Origin: Nitrospinaceae bacterium
Lineage (GTDB): Bacteria > Nitrospinota > Nitrospinia > Nitrospinales > VA-1
Length of the DNA: 64,000 bases
Direction of reading: 5' to 3'
NCBI GenBank assembly: GCA_029261655.1
Contig: JAJDAY010000032.1
Span: 1 to 64,000 of the forward strand
The number at the start of each line of letters is the position of its first letter. The stretch's first letter is position 1. The translations under genes were made by a program, and so were the position numbers. Below the pieces are notes generated by a model. It had not been told where the DNA came from. It saw only the letters and a program-made list of their open reading frames with translations, and did no database searches. This document shows, one piece after another, positions 7,901 through 16,188 of this stretch.

Positions 7901-8650
7901 TTACTTCAATAAGAGGTCTTTCAATAGTTTTAAGGAAGTTTGCCGGCTGATATCGGCGATGGAATCCGTGAGCGGAATATTTTTAGGGCACGCCTCCACG
8001 CAGGCCTGGGCGTTGCCGCAATCGGCGATTCCACCTTTTCCCATGACTTCCTCCAGGCGTTCGTCCGCATGCATGGCTCCTGTCGGGTGCAGGTTGAATA
8101 ACCGCACCTGACTGAAAGCCGCCGCTCCCAGAAAGGAGTTGTCTTTGGTGTATTGAGGACAGGCTTCCAGACAACATCCGCAAGTCATGCATTCTGAAAG
8201 GGTGTATCGGGTAGCGCGAACGCTGTCCGCCATGATGGGGCCTTCGCCCAGGTCCTGACTGCCGTCGATGTCCACCCAGGCTTTGACTTTTTTCAACGCG
8301 CGGAACATTCGGTTGCGATCGACCATGAGATCCCGGACCACGGGAAACTTGGACATGGGTTCCAGCACGATGGGGCTTTCGATCTGGTCCACCAGTGCGG
8401 TGCAGGCCTGCCTGACGCGTCCGTTGATTATCATGGTGCAGGAACCGCAAACCTCCTCAAGACAACTACAATCCCATATGACCGGATTGACCCCAAGCTC
8501 ATTGGCCGTGGCCGGAGATTTCTGGATGTCTTGCAGGCAGGATATGACGTTGGATAAGGGCTGGTAAGGAATTTCAAATTCCTGCCAGTAGGGTTTCGAG
8601 CGCGGGTTGTCCTGGCGTTTGATTTTGAGTTTTATGGTTTTCTGGCTCAT
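7901..8650 (-). CDS. sdhB: succinate dehydrogenase iron-sulfur subunit
   Basis: This subunit carries electrons from FAD to quinone through three clusters. The [2Fe-2S] site is in CSCLEEVCGSC with a later Cys in VRQAC. The [4Fe-4S] site is CMTCGCCLEACP and the [3Fe-4S] site is the CGNAQACVEACPK region. I prefer ATG 8650, eight bases after the sdhA stop, giving 249 residues. A TTG at 8662, overlapping the sdhA stop, would add four residues without a ribosome site. It is the last gene of sdhC-sdhA-sdhB. The set can work as succinate dehydrogenase in the oxidative TCA cycle or, in reverse, as fumarate reductase. Confidence 0.93.
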   Translation of the reverse strand: MSQKTIKLKIKRQDNPRSKPYWQEFEIPYQPLSNVISCLQDIQKSPATANELGVNPVIWDCSCLEEVCGSCTMIINGRVRQACTALVDQIESPIVLEPMSKFPVVRDLMVDRNRMFRALKKVKAWVDIDGSQDLGEGPIMADSVRATRYTLSECMTCGCCLEACPQYTKDNSFLGAAAFSQVRLFNLHPTGAMHADERLEEVMGKGGIADCGNAQACVEACPKNIPLTDSIADISRQTSLKLLKDLLLK

Positions 8651-8658
8651 GGTTTGAC

Positions 8659-10602
8659 TCAATCGTATTTGCGGGGACGGGGAATCATTAAAGAGGTGTT
8701 CACGTCCGCATAAGTGATATTGGGTTGATTGTCTTCAAATTGAGCGATAGAAGTTTTCAACCATTTATTGTTATTTGCCTCGAACCGTTTCATGTAGTCC
8801 AGATGTGATTTAGGAAAAGCGTCGTCTTTAACCTCGCCAAAGTTTTTTTGCTCCTGATAGTGGATATACTCATGCGGGTCAAAATCGGAAGGTTGTTTCA
8901 AATCAAATTCCGGTTTGTAGTGGGCGCCACGGAATTCATCCCGCATCAAAGCTCCCTTGGTGATGATTTTGGACAACTGAATCATGCAATACAGTTGATT
9001 GATAAAACTGGGAGTGGGGTTCGCCCAGTCGTTGCTATCCACGCATTTGACGTCTTTGAATCTGGTTTCAAAATCGCTGATACTGTTGAAGGCTTTTTCC
9101 AGGGTTTTGTTGTCGCGTACGATCAACACGTTGGCCATCATCATTTCGCCCAGATCTCGATGCAGTTTATAGGGGTTTTCCCGTCCATTCAATTGGCTGA
9201 TCGACTTGAACCGCCCGGTCCAATAGGATTTGGCATCGTCAAAAACACTGGATGGGACGTCTTCCGTTGACTTGGAAACCTGCGCGGCATAGCTCAATAC
9301 TCCAGGACCCATCATCAATCCGGTATAGATACAGCTTAAAAGTGAATTGGCGCCCAGGCGGTTGGCTCCGTGATAATGACAGTCGGCCTCTCCCGCCGCG
9401 TACAGGCCCTGAATAGAGGTCATCTGATTGCGCGGCGACTTGGGTTCGATCATTCCTGCTGAGTCGGTTTCGTAATCGGTCCACAGGCCGCCCATGGAAT
9501 AATGGACTGCGGGGAAGATTTTCATCGGAGTCAATTTTGGGTCGTCGCCGGTGAATTTTTTGTAGATATCCAGGATGCCTCCCAGGCGGTCCTGCAGGAA
9601 CTCTTTGGATTTGTGCGTGAGGTCGAGGTAAACCATGGATTGCCCGCCGATCCCCAGGTTTTGATTGTAAACCACGTCGTAAATTTCACGGGACGCAACG
9701 TCACGGGGGACCAGATTGCCAAAGAGCGGATATTTTTCTTCGAGGAAGTAATAGCGCTCCATTTCAGGGATTTTCAGAGGATCGCGGGTATCGCCCTCCC
9801 TTTTAGGGACCCAGATACGTCCGCCTTCTCCACGGGCCGATTCACTCATGAGGCGAAGTTTGTCGCGCCCTGGGATGGCGGTGGGGTGGATCTGGATGAA
9901 CTCGCCGTTGGCGTATTTGGCCCCCTGCATGTAGGCCATGGTGGCGGCGGCTCCTGTGTTGACCGTCGATGCGGTGGAACCGGCATAAACCTGACTCGGA
10001 CCTCCTGTGGCAAGGATCACCGCATCGCCCGCCAGAGTAAAAATTTCGTTCGTCCTGAGGTCGTGGATGATGGCGCCCCGGCAAACTCCTTTGGAGTCGA
10101 GGACGGCGCCCAGGTATTCGTGCCACACCATTTTCTGGACCAATCCGTCGTGCTCGTATTTGCGGATTTGCTCGTCCAGCGAATAAACCAGCTGCTGGCC
10201 CGTGGTCGCGCCGGAAAAAGCGGTCCGGGAATAAAGGGTTCCGCCGAATCTACGAAACGCCAGATGGCCTTCAGGGGTTCGATTGAAAGCCACCCCCATA
10301 CGGTCCATCAGATGAATGATGGCAGGGGCTTTGTAGCACATGTCCCGGACCAGAGGTTGTTCGGCCAGGAAATCACCGCCCTTGATGGTGTCGTAAAAAT
10401 GATTGTCGGGAGAATCGCCTTCCCCTTTGGAGTCTATGGCCGCGTTGATGCCTCCCTGGGCGCACACGGAGTGGGACCGCTTCAGGGACTGGTAAGCCAC
10501 GAGGGTGACTTCCGCCTGATCGGACTCACAAATCTTCATGGCGGCGGATAACCCGGCCAGCCCGCCTCCCACGATGATTATCTTTTTTTTGCGTTGAGCC
10601 AT
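8659..10602 (-). CDS. sdhA: succinate dehydrogenase/fumarate reductase flavoprotein subunit
   Basis: The FAD-containing catalytic subunit has 647 residues, normal for the type B enzymes. The N-terminal dinucleotide motif is GGGLAGLSAA. The FAD-attaching His is in RSHSVCAQGGINAA near residue 44, and the substrate-site His/Arg regions are seen in FIQIHPTAIPG and HYHGANRLGANSLL. It oxidises succinate to fumarate at the inner membrane, passing electrons to SdhB. It starts four bases after the sdhC stop. A long antisense frame inside it (9502-10551) is a shadow. Confidence 0.96.
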   Translation of the reverse strand: MAQRKKKIIIVGGGLAGLSAAMKICESDQAEVTLVAYQSLKRSHSVCAQGGINAAIDSKGEGDSPDNHFYDTIKGGDFLAEQPLVRDMCYKAPAIIHLMDRMGVAFNRTPEGHLAFRRFGGTLYSRTAFSGATTGQQLVYSLDEQIRKYEHDGLVQKMVWHEYLGAVLDSKGVCRGAIIHDLRTNEIFTLAGDAVILATGGPSQVYAGSTASTVNTGAAATMAYMQGAKYANGEFIQIHPTAIPGRDKLRLMSESARGEGGRIWVPKREGDTRDPLKIPEMERYYFLEEKYPLFGNLVPRDVASREIYDVVYNQNLGIGGQSMVYLDLTHKSKEFLQDRLGGILDIYKKFTGDDPKLTPMKIFPAVHYSMGGLWTDYETDSAGMIEPKSPRNQMTSIQGLYAAGEADCHYHGANRLGANSLLSCIYTGLMMGPGVLSYAAQVSKSTEDVPSSVFDDAKSYWTGRFKSISQLNGRENPYKLHRDLGEMMMANVLIVRDNKTLEKAFNSISDFETRFKDVKCVDSNDWANPTPSFINQLYCMIQLSKIITKGALMRDEFRGAHYKPEFDLKQPSDFDPHEYIHYQEQKNFGEVKDDAFPKSHLDYMKRFEANNNKWLKTSIAQFEDNQPNITYADVNTSLMIPRPRKYD

Positions 10603-10606
10603 CGTT

Positions 10607-11284
10607 TTATTCTCCCACTGTTGGAGTCACCGGAATTGGGTTGAGTGAAAACTCCAGTACCGTGGCAAAGCCAAGAAAAGTCAGGACAAGACCCACCATC
10701 GCAAAAACGATGCTGGCATTTCGCTGCGCGTTTTGTCCGATAATGATTCCCCAGGAAACACAAAACCCCCACAATCCATTGGCAAAGTGAAATGTCGCCG
10801 AGGAGATGCCGATCAGATAAATGATTCTTCCGCTCCAGGTCTGAAACTCAGCATTCATAATATCCATCAGGAAAGGAGCCGCCAGAAACTGGTGCTTCCC
10901 ATAAAAAATTTTGGGCGCGACCGTGGTTCCCAGATGGTATATCAGAAAAGCAAAAACAATGAGGCCGGTGATTCTTTGCAGGGTGTACCGCCAGTTCCTG
11001 GGGTAGCCGTAGTGACCCACGTTGCGTTTCCCCGAAAAATAAATGTAAAAACCCATCATGGAGTGGAACAATAAGGGCGCGTATATAAAGGCGATTTCAA
11101 TTCCAAAAAGAAAGGGCAGGTTGTTTATCAGGTCGATGCTCAACTGGTACTGCAGGGGGCCGACCGTCCTGAGGGCATTGATGCCTAAGTGAAACGCCAG
11201 GAAAACGCCAATGGGAATGAGGCCCATCAGGGAGTTGATCTTGAGGAGAAGAAAATGTGCCTGGTCCTGGGTGATTTTAGCCAT
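10607..11284 (-). CDS. sdhC: succinate dehydrogenase cytochrome b558 subunit
   Basis: This 225-residue membrane anchor has five predicted helices and several membrane-embedded histidines (AFHLGIN, LLFHSMMG, LIYHLGTT, TFHFANGL). That is the one-subunit, dihaem, type B (Bacillus/Wolinella-like) organisation, not the SdhCD pair of type C enzymes. In this type, menaquinone is the usual partner and electron transfer crosses the membrane. The gene leads the sdhCAB operon. I see no convincing Shine-Dalgarno before the ATG. Confidence 0.9.
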   Translation of the reverse strand: MAKITQDQAHFLLLKINSLMGLIPIGVFLAFHLGINALRTVGPLQYQLSIDLINNLPFLFGIEIAFIYAPLLFHSMMGFYIYFSGKRNVGHYGYPRNWRYTLQRITGLIVFAFLIYHLGTTVAPKIFYGKHQFLAAPFLMDIMNAEFQTWSGRIIYLIGISSATFHFANGLWGFCVSWGIIIGQNAQRNASIVFAMVGLVLTFLGFATVLEFSLNPIPVTPTVGE

Positions 11285-11318
11285 GAATGATTAGCGAAAA
11301 GAGAATGCCGGGGAGGTT

Positions 11319-11338
11319 CATTTTTGATGACAAAAATG
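11319..11338. other. 8-bp perfect inverted repeat upstream of sdhC
   Basis: CATTTTTG and CAAAAATG form a perfect dyad with a four-base centre (ATGA), 35 to 54 bases upstream of the sdhC start codon. It is followed by neither a T tract nor another terminator feature. An operator or a 5'-UTR hairpin are both possible; nothing else supports a role. Confidence 0.3.
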
Positions 11339-11449
11339 CCCTGTTTTTTTCAAGGCGAGGATATTCTGGGGCATAATATCGGATAAGGCAAGATTTTTCG
11401 ATGAAAACAGGGGTTCCGTTTTATGCGGGGGCCAGAATGGTTCTACAAA

Positions 11450-11737
11450 CTAGAAATCGTATTCTAAAATGGGACGATCCTTGGAGCCTGATTCTATGGG
11501 CTTGTCTTTGAAAACAATTTTGAGGTTTTCGGGCGATTGAACAAATAAATCGACAAACCCACATTTCCCGCAAACTCTCGGTTGGAGGGGAATTTTCTTT
11601 TCAACACCGTGTTCTTTTCGCACCACCATGATCAGCTCAAGATCCCTGCTGGTTCGCAAGCCGATTTCACCTTTGACGATCGCTTTTTCCCCGCACTTGG
11701 TGATTTTATTTTTATTGTTGCACATCGCGCCCACCAC
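11450..11737 (-). CDS. small zinc-ribbon-like protein
   Basis: This protein of up to 95 residues has cysteines arranged as a possible split zinc ribbon: a Cys near the start (MCNN), one in ITKCGEK and a C-terminal knuckle VCGKCGFVD. I do not recognise a named family. The frame opens with GTG at 11737; an ATG four codons later (11725) begins at MCNNKNK and is an equally good start. A second small two-knuckle protein with different sequence is encoded at 50889-51164. The function is unknown; zinc-ribbon folds commonly bind nucleic acid or protein. Confidence 0.5.
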   Translation of the reverse strand: MVGAMCNNKNKITKCGEKAIVKGEIGLRTSRDLELIMVVRKEHGVEKKIPLQPRVCGKCGFVDLFVQSPENLKIVFKDKPIESGSKDRPILEYDF

Positions 11738-11844
11738 AAGCTGTTTTTTGGCGGGTTTTTTATTAAACGATGGTAAATAAAAACGGCCCCCTCGACCTGT
11801 GCCGGATTATAGCACAAGTCAAGCAGGGCGTGTTTAATGAGCTT

Positions 11845-12210
11845 TTATTTGGATGTCTGGGAAACGCCATGAACTGAATTAAAGGACTGTCTTTCTTCTT
11901 TAACGCGGCTTGGTTGAAGAACGCTGTCCTCTGCATCACGGTTGATCAAATCTCGCAATTCCTTGCCCGCATGAAAAACCGGTTTTTTCCGAAGCGGCAA
12001 ATAGAGAGGTTCTCCGGTGATGGGTTTTTTTGCAACTCTGGCTTTGTGCTCGTTGACGCGGAATGAACCGAAACCCTGAACAACGACTCGACCTTCTTTT
12101 TCGAGATTAAACATGATCGTGTCTAAAAAAGCCGTCAGGTATTTATCCGCCTCTTTTTTTGAGACATTCATTCTTAATGATAATTTTGTGGTCAAATCGG
12201 ATCGAGTCAT
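11845..12210 (-). CDS. HU/IHF-family DNA-binding protein
   Basis: This is a nucleoid or architectural protein of about 121 residues. The core, from MTRSDLTTKL to RDLINRD, matches HU/IHF: helix-turn-helix start, the VVVQGFGSFRVNEHKARVAKKP beta-arm entry, and the PVFHAGKELRDLIN tail. Features such as NPKTGE-like TGEPLYLP favour the IHF side, but HU and IHF cannot be separated safely. A C-terminal tail of about 25 extra residues is unusual. I choose ATG 12210 because GAGGGG lies ten bases upstream; the longer frame from 12267 would add 19 unlikely residues. Confidence 0.85.
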   Translation of the reverse strand: MTRSDLTTKLSLRMNVSKKEADKYLTAFLDTIMFNLEKEGRVVVQGFGSFRVNEHKARVAKKPITGEPLYLPLRKKPVFHAGKELRDLINRDAEDSVLQPSRVKEERQSFNSVHGVSQTSK

Positions 12211-12596
12211 CTTCAGCATTCCCCTCAAATTAGGATTTTTTTGGTTTGTGACAATATAAGGGAGCAAAAATCAGGCCAAAACGGAAAATATCGTCTAATC
12301 GTATATTTTTCATAAAGTTACTTGATTTCAGGTAAGAGCCGAACCTTCAACATGTTTCTCAAATTTGTGAACAAGTGTTAACAAAAGTATACAAAATAAG
12401 GCTAAATTTCGGTATGAGCGGGATTTTTGGGGTTTTTCAATGATTTTGATGCAGGACCGGTTTTTGGGGAAATTTTCGTTTTGTCCGGGTGGGAAACCCC
12501 CATGCCAGGCGGGTGTCGAATTTCACCTGATCGGGGTATTGCGGTTAGAATGCCGGAGCTCTTAATTCTAAGGTTCAACTTAAACACAAATGGAAA
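12211..12596. other. 386-base gap between divergent HU-like and dehydrogenase genes
   Basis: This gap holds the control regions of both divergent genes. It is AT-rich near the HU-like gene and turns G-rich towards 12420-12540. I found no convincing RNA gene. A minus-strand frame here has no coding support. I could not assign promoters with confidence. Confidence 0.5.
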
Positions 12597-13541
12597 ATGA
12601 TAAATAAATTGCTGGTGTATCTGACCCACCCTCATGTAGAAGCATGGAACTTTAAGCAGACACATGCGGAAATTTTTGAAACTGAGATCCCCGGAATGGA
12701 AGTGACCGTTTGTTATAATTTCCGGGAGTTTTTAGAGCGTCTGCCAAACGCCGAGGCGGTTGTCGTCTGGTACTTCAAAAAAGAGTGGCTGGATAAAGCC
12801 CCCCGATTAAAACTGATCGCCACTCCGGGGGCGGGAAATGACTGGATCGAGGTTTCGGCCAGTGAAAACTTGAAGGTATCCTACGGCGGTTTTCATGGAT
12901 GGATGATGGCTGAATCGGTGACGGGAGCGATTTTCTATTTTTGTAAGGCGTTTTCCTTTTCTACGACCCTGCAACGCCAAGCCAAATGGGCCAAGATAAA
13001 AATCTCTGATCGCATCCAATCTCTATATCGAGCAAATGTCACTATTTTTGGGTTTGGGAAAATTGGCAGGGTCATCGGTCAGGCGCTCAAACCTTTCGGT
13101 TGCACCATCACCGGCGTGAAACGGACCGTGACCGAGCCACCGGAGTATTTTTCTAAAGAGGATAAGGTGGTTACGGTCAATCGGTTGGATGAAGTATTAC
13201 AAACCACCGATCATCTCATTCTGGTATTGCCCGGAGGAAACGCTACCCGGGGAATCCTCACCAGCGAGCATTTCAAGATGTTGCCTAAATCTTGCTATCT
13301 CTATAACGTCGGGCGGGGCAATGCCTATAAAGAGGATGATCTGGTGGACGCGCTGTCAAACGGAGAAATCGCCGGAGCCTATCTCGATGTGTTCGAAGAA
13401 GAACCTCTGCCGGCTGAATCTTCGCTATGGAATATGGACAATGTGCTCATTCAGCCGCACCTGTCCGCCGCGTCGCCGCAGTACCTTGAATTGTTCGCCC
13501 GTGAATTGGTGGGTAGGATAAATTCCGGGGAACTGGAGTGA
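12597..13541 (+). CDS. D-isomer-specific 2-hydroxyacid dehydrogenase
   Basis: This 314-residue cytoplasmic NAD(P)-dependent oxidoreductase acts between 2-hydroxy and 2-keto acids. The Rossmann signature is FGFGKIGRVIGQAL near residue 150. The C-terminal part has the family motif NVGRGNAYKEDDLVDAL and the catalytic His in QPHLSAASP. The start of the protein is degenerate, and the substrate (glyoxylate, pyruvate, phosphoglycerate and others) cannot be set from sequence. It is followed after 22 bases by a uracil-DNA glycosylase-like gene, likely on the same transcript. Confidence 0.85.
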   Translation: MINKLLVYLTHPHVEAWNFKQTHAEIFETEIPGMEVTVCYNFREFLERLPNAEAVVVWYFKKEWLDKAPRLKLIATPGAGNDWIEVSASENLKVSYGGFHGWMMAESVTGAIFYFCKAFSFSTTLQRQAKWAKIKISDRIQSLYRANVTIFGFGKIGRVIGQALKPFGCTITGVKRTVTEPPEYFSKEDKVVTVNRLDEVLQTTDHLILVLPGGNATRGILTSEHFKMLPKSCYLYNVGRGNAYKEDDLVDALSNGEIAGAYLDVFEEEPLPAESSLWNMDNVLIQPHLSAASPQYLELFARELVGRINSGELE

Positions 13542-13563
13542 AACCCAAGGGGTCTTGGAAATC

Positions 13564-14157
13564 ATGAATAGCCAATTAAAAAATCTTCTCCATGAAATAA
13601 AGGATTGCCGGTTATGCGAGGAACATCTTCCTCTGGGGCCAAGGCCGGTGGTGCAGGCGGATTCGAAAGCGCGAATCCTCATTGTGGGGCAGGCGCCGGG
13701 ACGCAAGGTGCACGAGACCGGAATTCCGTTCAATGACCCAAGCGGCGACCGCCTGCGTGAGTGGATGGGAGTCGGTAAGGATATTTTCTACGACGCCACG
13801 CAAATCGCTCTTCTTCCGATGGGGTTCTGTTATCCGGGGACGGGGAAATCGGGCGATCTGCCGCCAAGACCCGAATGCGCCGAAGCCTGGCGCGAAAAAC
13901 TTCTGGCGGGCTTGCCCAGGGTTCAACTGACTCTGGTGATCGGGCAATACGCCCATCGCTATCATCTTGCGGGGAGGCAATCGAAAACCTTGACCGACAC
14001 GGTTAAAGCCTGGCGGGATTTTTCGCCTGAAGGGTTAGTGCCACTGCCTCATCCCAGCCCGCGCAACAATATCTGGCTGAAGAAAAATGAATGGTTTGAA
14101 AACGATGTCCTGCCTGCCTTGAGAGACCGGGTTAAAAAGTTGATCAGGAAGAGATAG
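13564..14157 (+). CDS. uracil-DNA glycosylase superfamily protein
   Basis: This protein of about 197 residues has the UDG fold. Motif 1 is GQAPGRKVHETGIPFNDPSGD and motif 2 is HPSPRN, and the segment LPMGFCYPGTGKSGDLPPR is characteristic of a conserved bacterial subgroup. Cysteines in DCRLCEEH and elsewhere may suggest an Fe-S site, but fewer ligands are obvious than in the 3405-3998 enzyme. Activity on uracil is therefore likely but not certain. The open frame begins with TTG at 13555; I use ATG 13564, ten bases after AAGGGG. The 3' end overlaps the convergent TetR gene by 14 bases. Confidence 0.8.
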   Translation: MNSQLKNLLHEIKDCRLCEEHLPLGPRPVVQADSKARILIVGQAPGRKVHETGIPFNDPSGDRLREWMGVGKDIFYDATQIALLPMGFCYPGTGKSGDLPPRPECAEAWREKLLAGLPRVQLTLVIGQYAHRYHLAGRQSKTLTDTVKAWRDFSPEGLVPLPHPSPRNNIWLKKNEWFENDVLPALRDRVKKLIRKR

Positions 14158-14716
14158 TCGCGTTATCAATCAAAACCCGGGCCGCGCATTTGGCCTGTTT
14201 TGCACTCAGGGGTGAGTTGTTGATTTGAGCCATTGTGATGGCGCCTTCAAGTAACAACAGTAATTGGTCAGCAAGTTGGTCGGGTTGTTTCAATTTGGCT
14301 TCTGTTGCCAGACTCTTGATGTATCCAAGAATGAGGCCTTTAAATTCTCTGCAGATATTTCGAATCGGGGTGTCTTCCTCCGGGTATTCGCCTGTTGCTC
14401 CGACAAAAATACAACCATAAAAGTCATCCTGTTGGAACCACTGCTCAGCCACATCAAAAACCGCCAGTAAGCGATCTTTCGGGTTAAGAGCACTCCCTTC
14501 CACGGCCCGCATGAAAAAATTTCGAAACCTTTCATCATAATGGCGCAATACAGCGAGAATCAGCTCGTCTTTGGATTTGAAGTGATTGTATAGCGTTCGC
14601 TTGGCAACCCCGGATTCCTTCAATATTGTATCGATTCCCACTGCATGGAAACCGTGTCTGGAAAACAGCTTCAGGGCTGTTTCTATTAAGTGTTCCCGCT
14701 TTGAAGAATGAGTCAT
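14144..14716 (-). CDS. TetR/AcrR-family transcriptional regulator
   Basis: The product is 190 residues long. The N-terminal helix-turn-helix spans about residues 10-57 (SRHGFHAVGIDTILKESGV, then KRTLYNHFKSKDELI), followed by an all-helical ligand domain. A cysteine in DDFYGCIFVGA, at the position where several TetR members including NemR-like sensors carry a conserved Cys, could make it redox- or electrophile-responsive; that is inference. It is divergent from the YHS/P460/DM13 genes. The shared 229-base gap carries two mirrored copies of a 15-base site, one near each start, so this protein very likely represses itself and the facing cluster. Confidence 0.9.
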   Translation of the reverse strand: MTHSSKREHLIETALKLFSRHGFHAVGIDTILKESGVAKRTLYNHFKSKDELILAVLRHYDERFRNFFMRAVEGSALNPKDRLLAVFDVAEQWFQQDDFYGCIFVGATGEYPEEDTPIRNICREFKGLILGYIKSLATEAKLKQPDQLADQLLLLLEGAITMAQINNSPLSAKQAKCAARVLIDNATISS

Positions 14717-14746
14717 GATTTTGCCGTTAGCTGTTTTTTCAATATA

Positions 14747-14761
14747 TACAGTTTAGTCTAC
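14747..14761 (-). promoter_or_regulatory. candidate TetR operator, tetR-proximal copy
   Basis: On the minus strand this reads GTAGACTAAACTGTA. It ends 30 bases before the regulator start codon. It matches the second copy at 14879-14893 at 14 of 15 bases, in mirrored orientation. Within the site TAGAC and CTGTA form an imperfect dyad. The TAGAC half-site resembles known NemR-type boxes. Confidence 0.6.
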
Positions 14762-14878
14762 AAAATTTTAGAAAAATCACCAAAATAATTTCGACTGAAT
14801 ATTGAAAATATTTAAATAAAGTTAAATAAGTAAGTTAGTTATGTGTATTTTTGGTTTTTGTAAGGAAAGTCAATATGG

Positions 14879-14893
14879 GTAGACTAACCTGTA
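14879..14893 (+). promoter_or_regulatory. candidate TetR operator, YHS-proximal copy
   Basis: On the plus strand this reads GTAGACTAACCTGTA and ends 52 bases before the YHS gene. It overlaps a possible -10 (TAGACT, 14880-14885), which lies 16 bases after a possible -35 (TTGTAA, 14858-14863). A bound repressor would block that promoter. Confidence 0.6.
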
Positions 14894-14945
14894 ACTTTTT
14901 TATCCAAAATTTTTTGATTAACTTCTAAAACTAAAGGAAAAAATC

Positions 14946-15437
14946 ATGACCAACATTATTAAGAAAACGGCGGCTGCATTCGCTCTGGTTTCCCTCTTGT
15001 TCGTATCGACCAATGCTCAGGCAGGCAAAATGAACAGTATGGATCATACTTCCGGTGTCGCTGTCAGCAATGTGGGTGTTCAGGGGTATGACCTGGTTTC
15101 CTACCGCAACAGTGAAAAACCTCTGCGTGGCAATGGAAATCACGTCGCCGAACATCATGGCGTCACCTATCAGTTTGCAAACGAAGAAAATAAAGAAGCG
15201 TTTGCGAAAAATCCTCATAAATATCTTCCAGCTTACGGCGGTTATTGTGCGTATGGAGTCGCGGTCGGTAAAAAATTCGTGGGTGACCCCGATGTCTGGA
15301 AAATCGTGGACAACAAGCTTTATCTGAATCTCGACAACAAGATTCAGGGGATCTGGAATAAGGACATTTCAGGCAACATCCAAAAAGCGGAATCAAAATG
15401 GACCCACATCAAGAACAAAAAGGCTTCAGACCTTTAA
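14946..15437 (+). CDS. exported YHS domain protein
   Basis: The 163-residue product has a signal peptide cleaved after NAQA near residue 26. One YHS domain follows: GVQGYDLVSYRNSEKPLRG, then YGGYCAYGVAVGKKFVGDP and KLYLNLDNKIQGIWNKD. YHS domains occur with metal-handling and redox proteins, and this stand-alone exported form is common in proteobacteria, though its biochemistry is not settled. The single Cys in GGYCAYG is conserved in the family. It is the first gene of the TetR-facing cluster, with AAAGGAAAAA before the ATG. A short perfect stem (GACTCCT with AGGAGTC, 15439-15467) follows the stop. Confidence 0.88.
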   Translation: MTNIIKKTAAAFALVSLLFVSTNAQAGKMNSMDHTSGVAVSNVGVQGYDLVSYRNSEKPLRGNGNHVAEHHGVTYQFANEENKEAFAKNPHKYLPAYGGYCAYGVAVGKKFVGDPDVWKIVDNKLYLNLDNKIQGIWNKDISGNIQKAESKWTHIKNKKASDL

Positions 15438-15486
15438 TGACTCCTGAAGGCTGAAAGGGGAGGAGTCGTGGTTTCTCAAATTTGTT

Positions 15487-15500
15487 GGGGGGGGGGGGGG
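15487..15500. repeat. G14 homopolymer tract
   Basis: Fourteen consecutive G lie in the 127-base gap between the YHS gene and the P460 gene, 65 bases before the P460 start codon. Tracts of this kind are slippage-prone. The position could change spacing in a promoter or 5' leader but not a reading frame. It could also be a miscalled length. Confidence 0.9.
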
Positions 15501-15564
15501 ACCATGGCTCCGACTTCCTGCTTTAAAACTTTACAACTAACTCTTTATATTTAAGGAAATTCCC

Positions 15565-16161
15565 ATGAAAAATAGAATGACTGCAACACTCGCCTTTCTC
15601 TTAATGGCAATTGGTTTAGCGGGAACAGCAATGAGCGAGGAAATGAAACCCGTCGCGCCCAACGTTGATTTTGAAACCGGCGCCATCAGTGTTCCCGAAG
15701 ACTATACGAAATGGGCCACGCTTGGGACCTGGGCGCACGCCAACACCGAAGGGGAGCCTGGGTCAAAAGAATATCACGTTGTTTACACTCAACCGGAAAC
15801 GATCGAGTACTATCAAAAACATAAACGTTTTCCTGATGGTGCGGTGCTGGTTAAGGAACTCCTCAATGCTGAAACGATGTCGATGACCACGGGGCCTGCG
15901 GTCAGTCATGCGACCACGATTAAAGGCTGGTTTGTGCTGGTCCGGGACACCAGGGGTCGCTACAAAAATTCAGCTTTGTGGGGCGACGGTTGGGGGTGGT
16001 CTCTTTTTAACGCGCCCGACTCCAAAAAAACCGTTTCTACCGACTACCAGGTGGATTGCATTGCCTGTCATTTGCCGGCGTTGGAACTCGCTCCTGCGGA
16101 TGCCCCCAAGGATGATAAATGGATCTATACATTAGGATATCCCGTATTCCAAAGAAAATAA
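15565..16161 (+). CDS. exported cytochrome P460 family protein
   Basis: The 198-residue protein has a signal peptide cleaved near TAMS-EE (about residue 24). A P460 domain follows with FPDGAVLVKELL, GWFVLVRD and the C-terminal c-type haem site CIACH. Characterised P460 proteins oxidise hydroxylamine (with a Lys-haem crosslink), while the related cytochromes c'-beta bind NO. I cannot tell from sequence alone whether the crosslinking Lys is present here. AAGGAA precedes the ATG by eight bases. It lies between YHS and DM13 genes under the same probable TetR control, so a response to reactive nitrogen or another small oxidant is plausible but unproven. Confidence 0.85.
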   Translation: MKNRMTATLAFLLMAIGLAGTAMSEEMKPVAPNVDFETGAISVPEDYTKWATLGTWAHANTEGEPGSKEYHVVYTQPETIEYYQKHKRFPDGAVLVKELLNAETMSMTTGPAVSHATTIKGWFVLVRDTRGRYKNSALWGDGWGWSLFNAPDSKKTVSTDYQVDCIACHLPALELAPADAPKDDKWIYTLGYPVFQRK

Positions 16162-16188
16162 AACCCTATAAATAAAGAAAGGCAAGCC

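Noticed and set aside
9502-10551. Long plus-strand frame of 349 codons inside sdhA
   Set aside because: It is antisense to a strongly conserved gene, has no recognisable domain and no ribosome site; it follows from codon use in sdhA.
12402-12665. 87-codon minus-strand frame upstream of the dehydrogenase
   Set aside because: It overlaps the dehydrogenase start and has no ribosome site or family features.
15439-15467. Perfect 7-bp stem after the YHS gene as terminator
   Set aside because: It has a 15-base loop and no T tract, so it is more likely a weak RNA hairpin; read-through to the P460 gene is expected.
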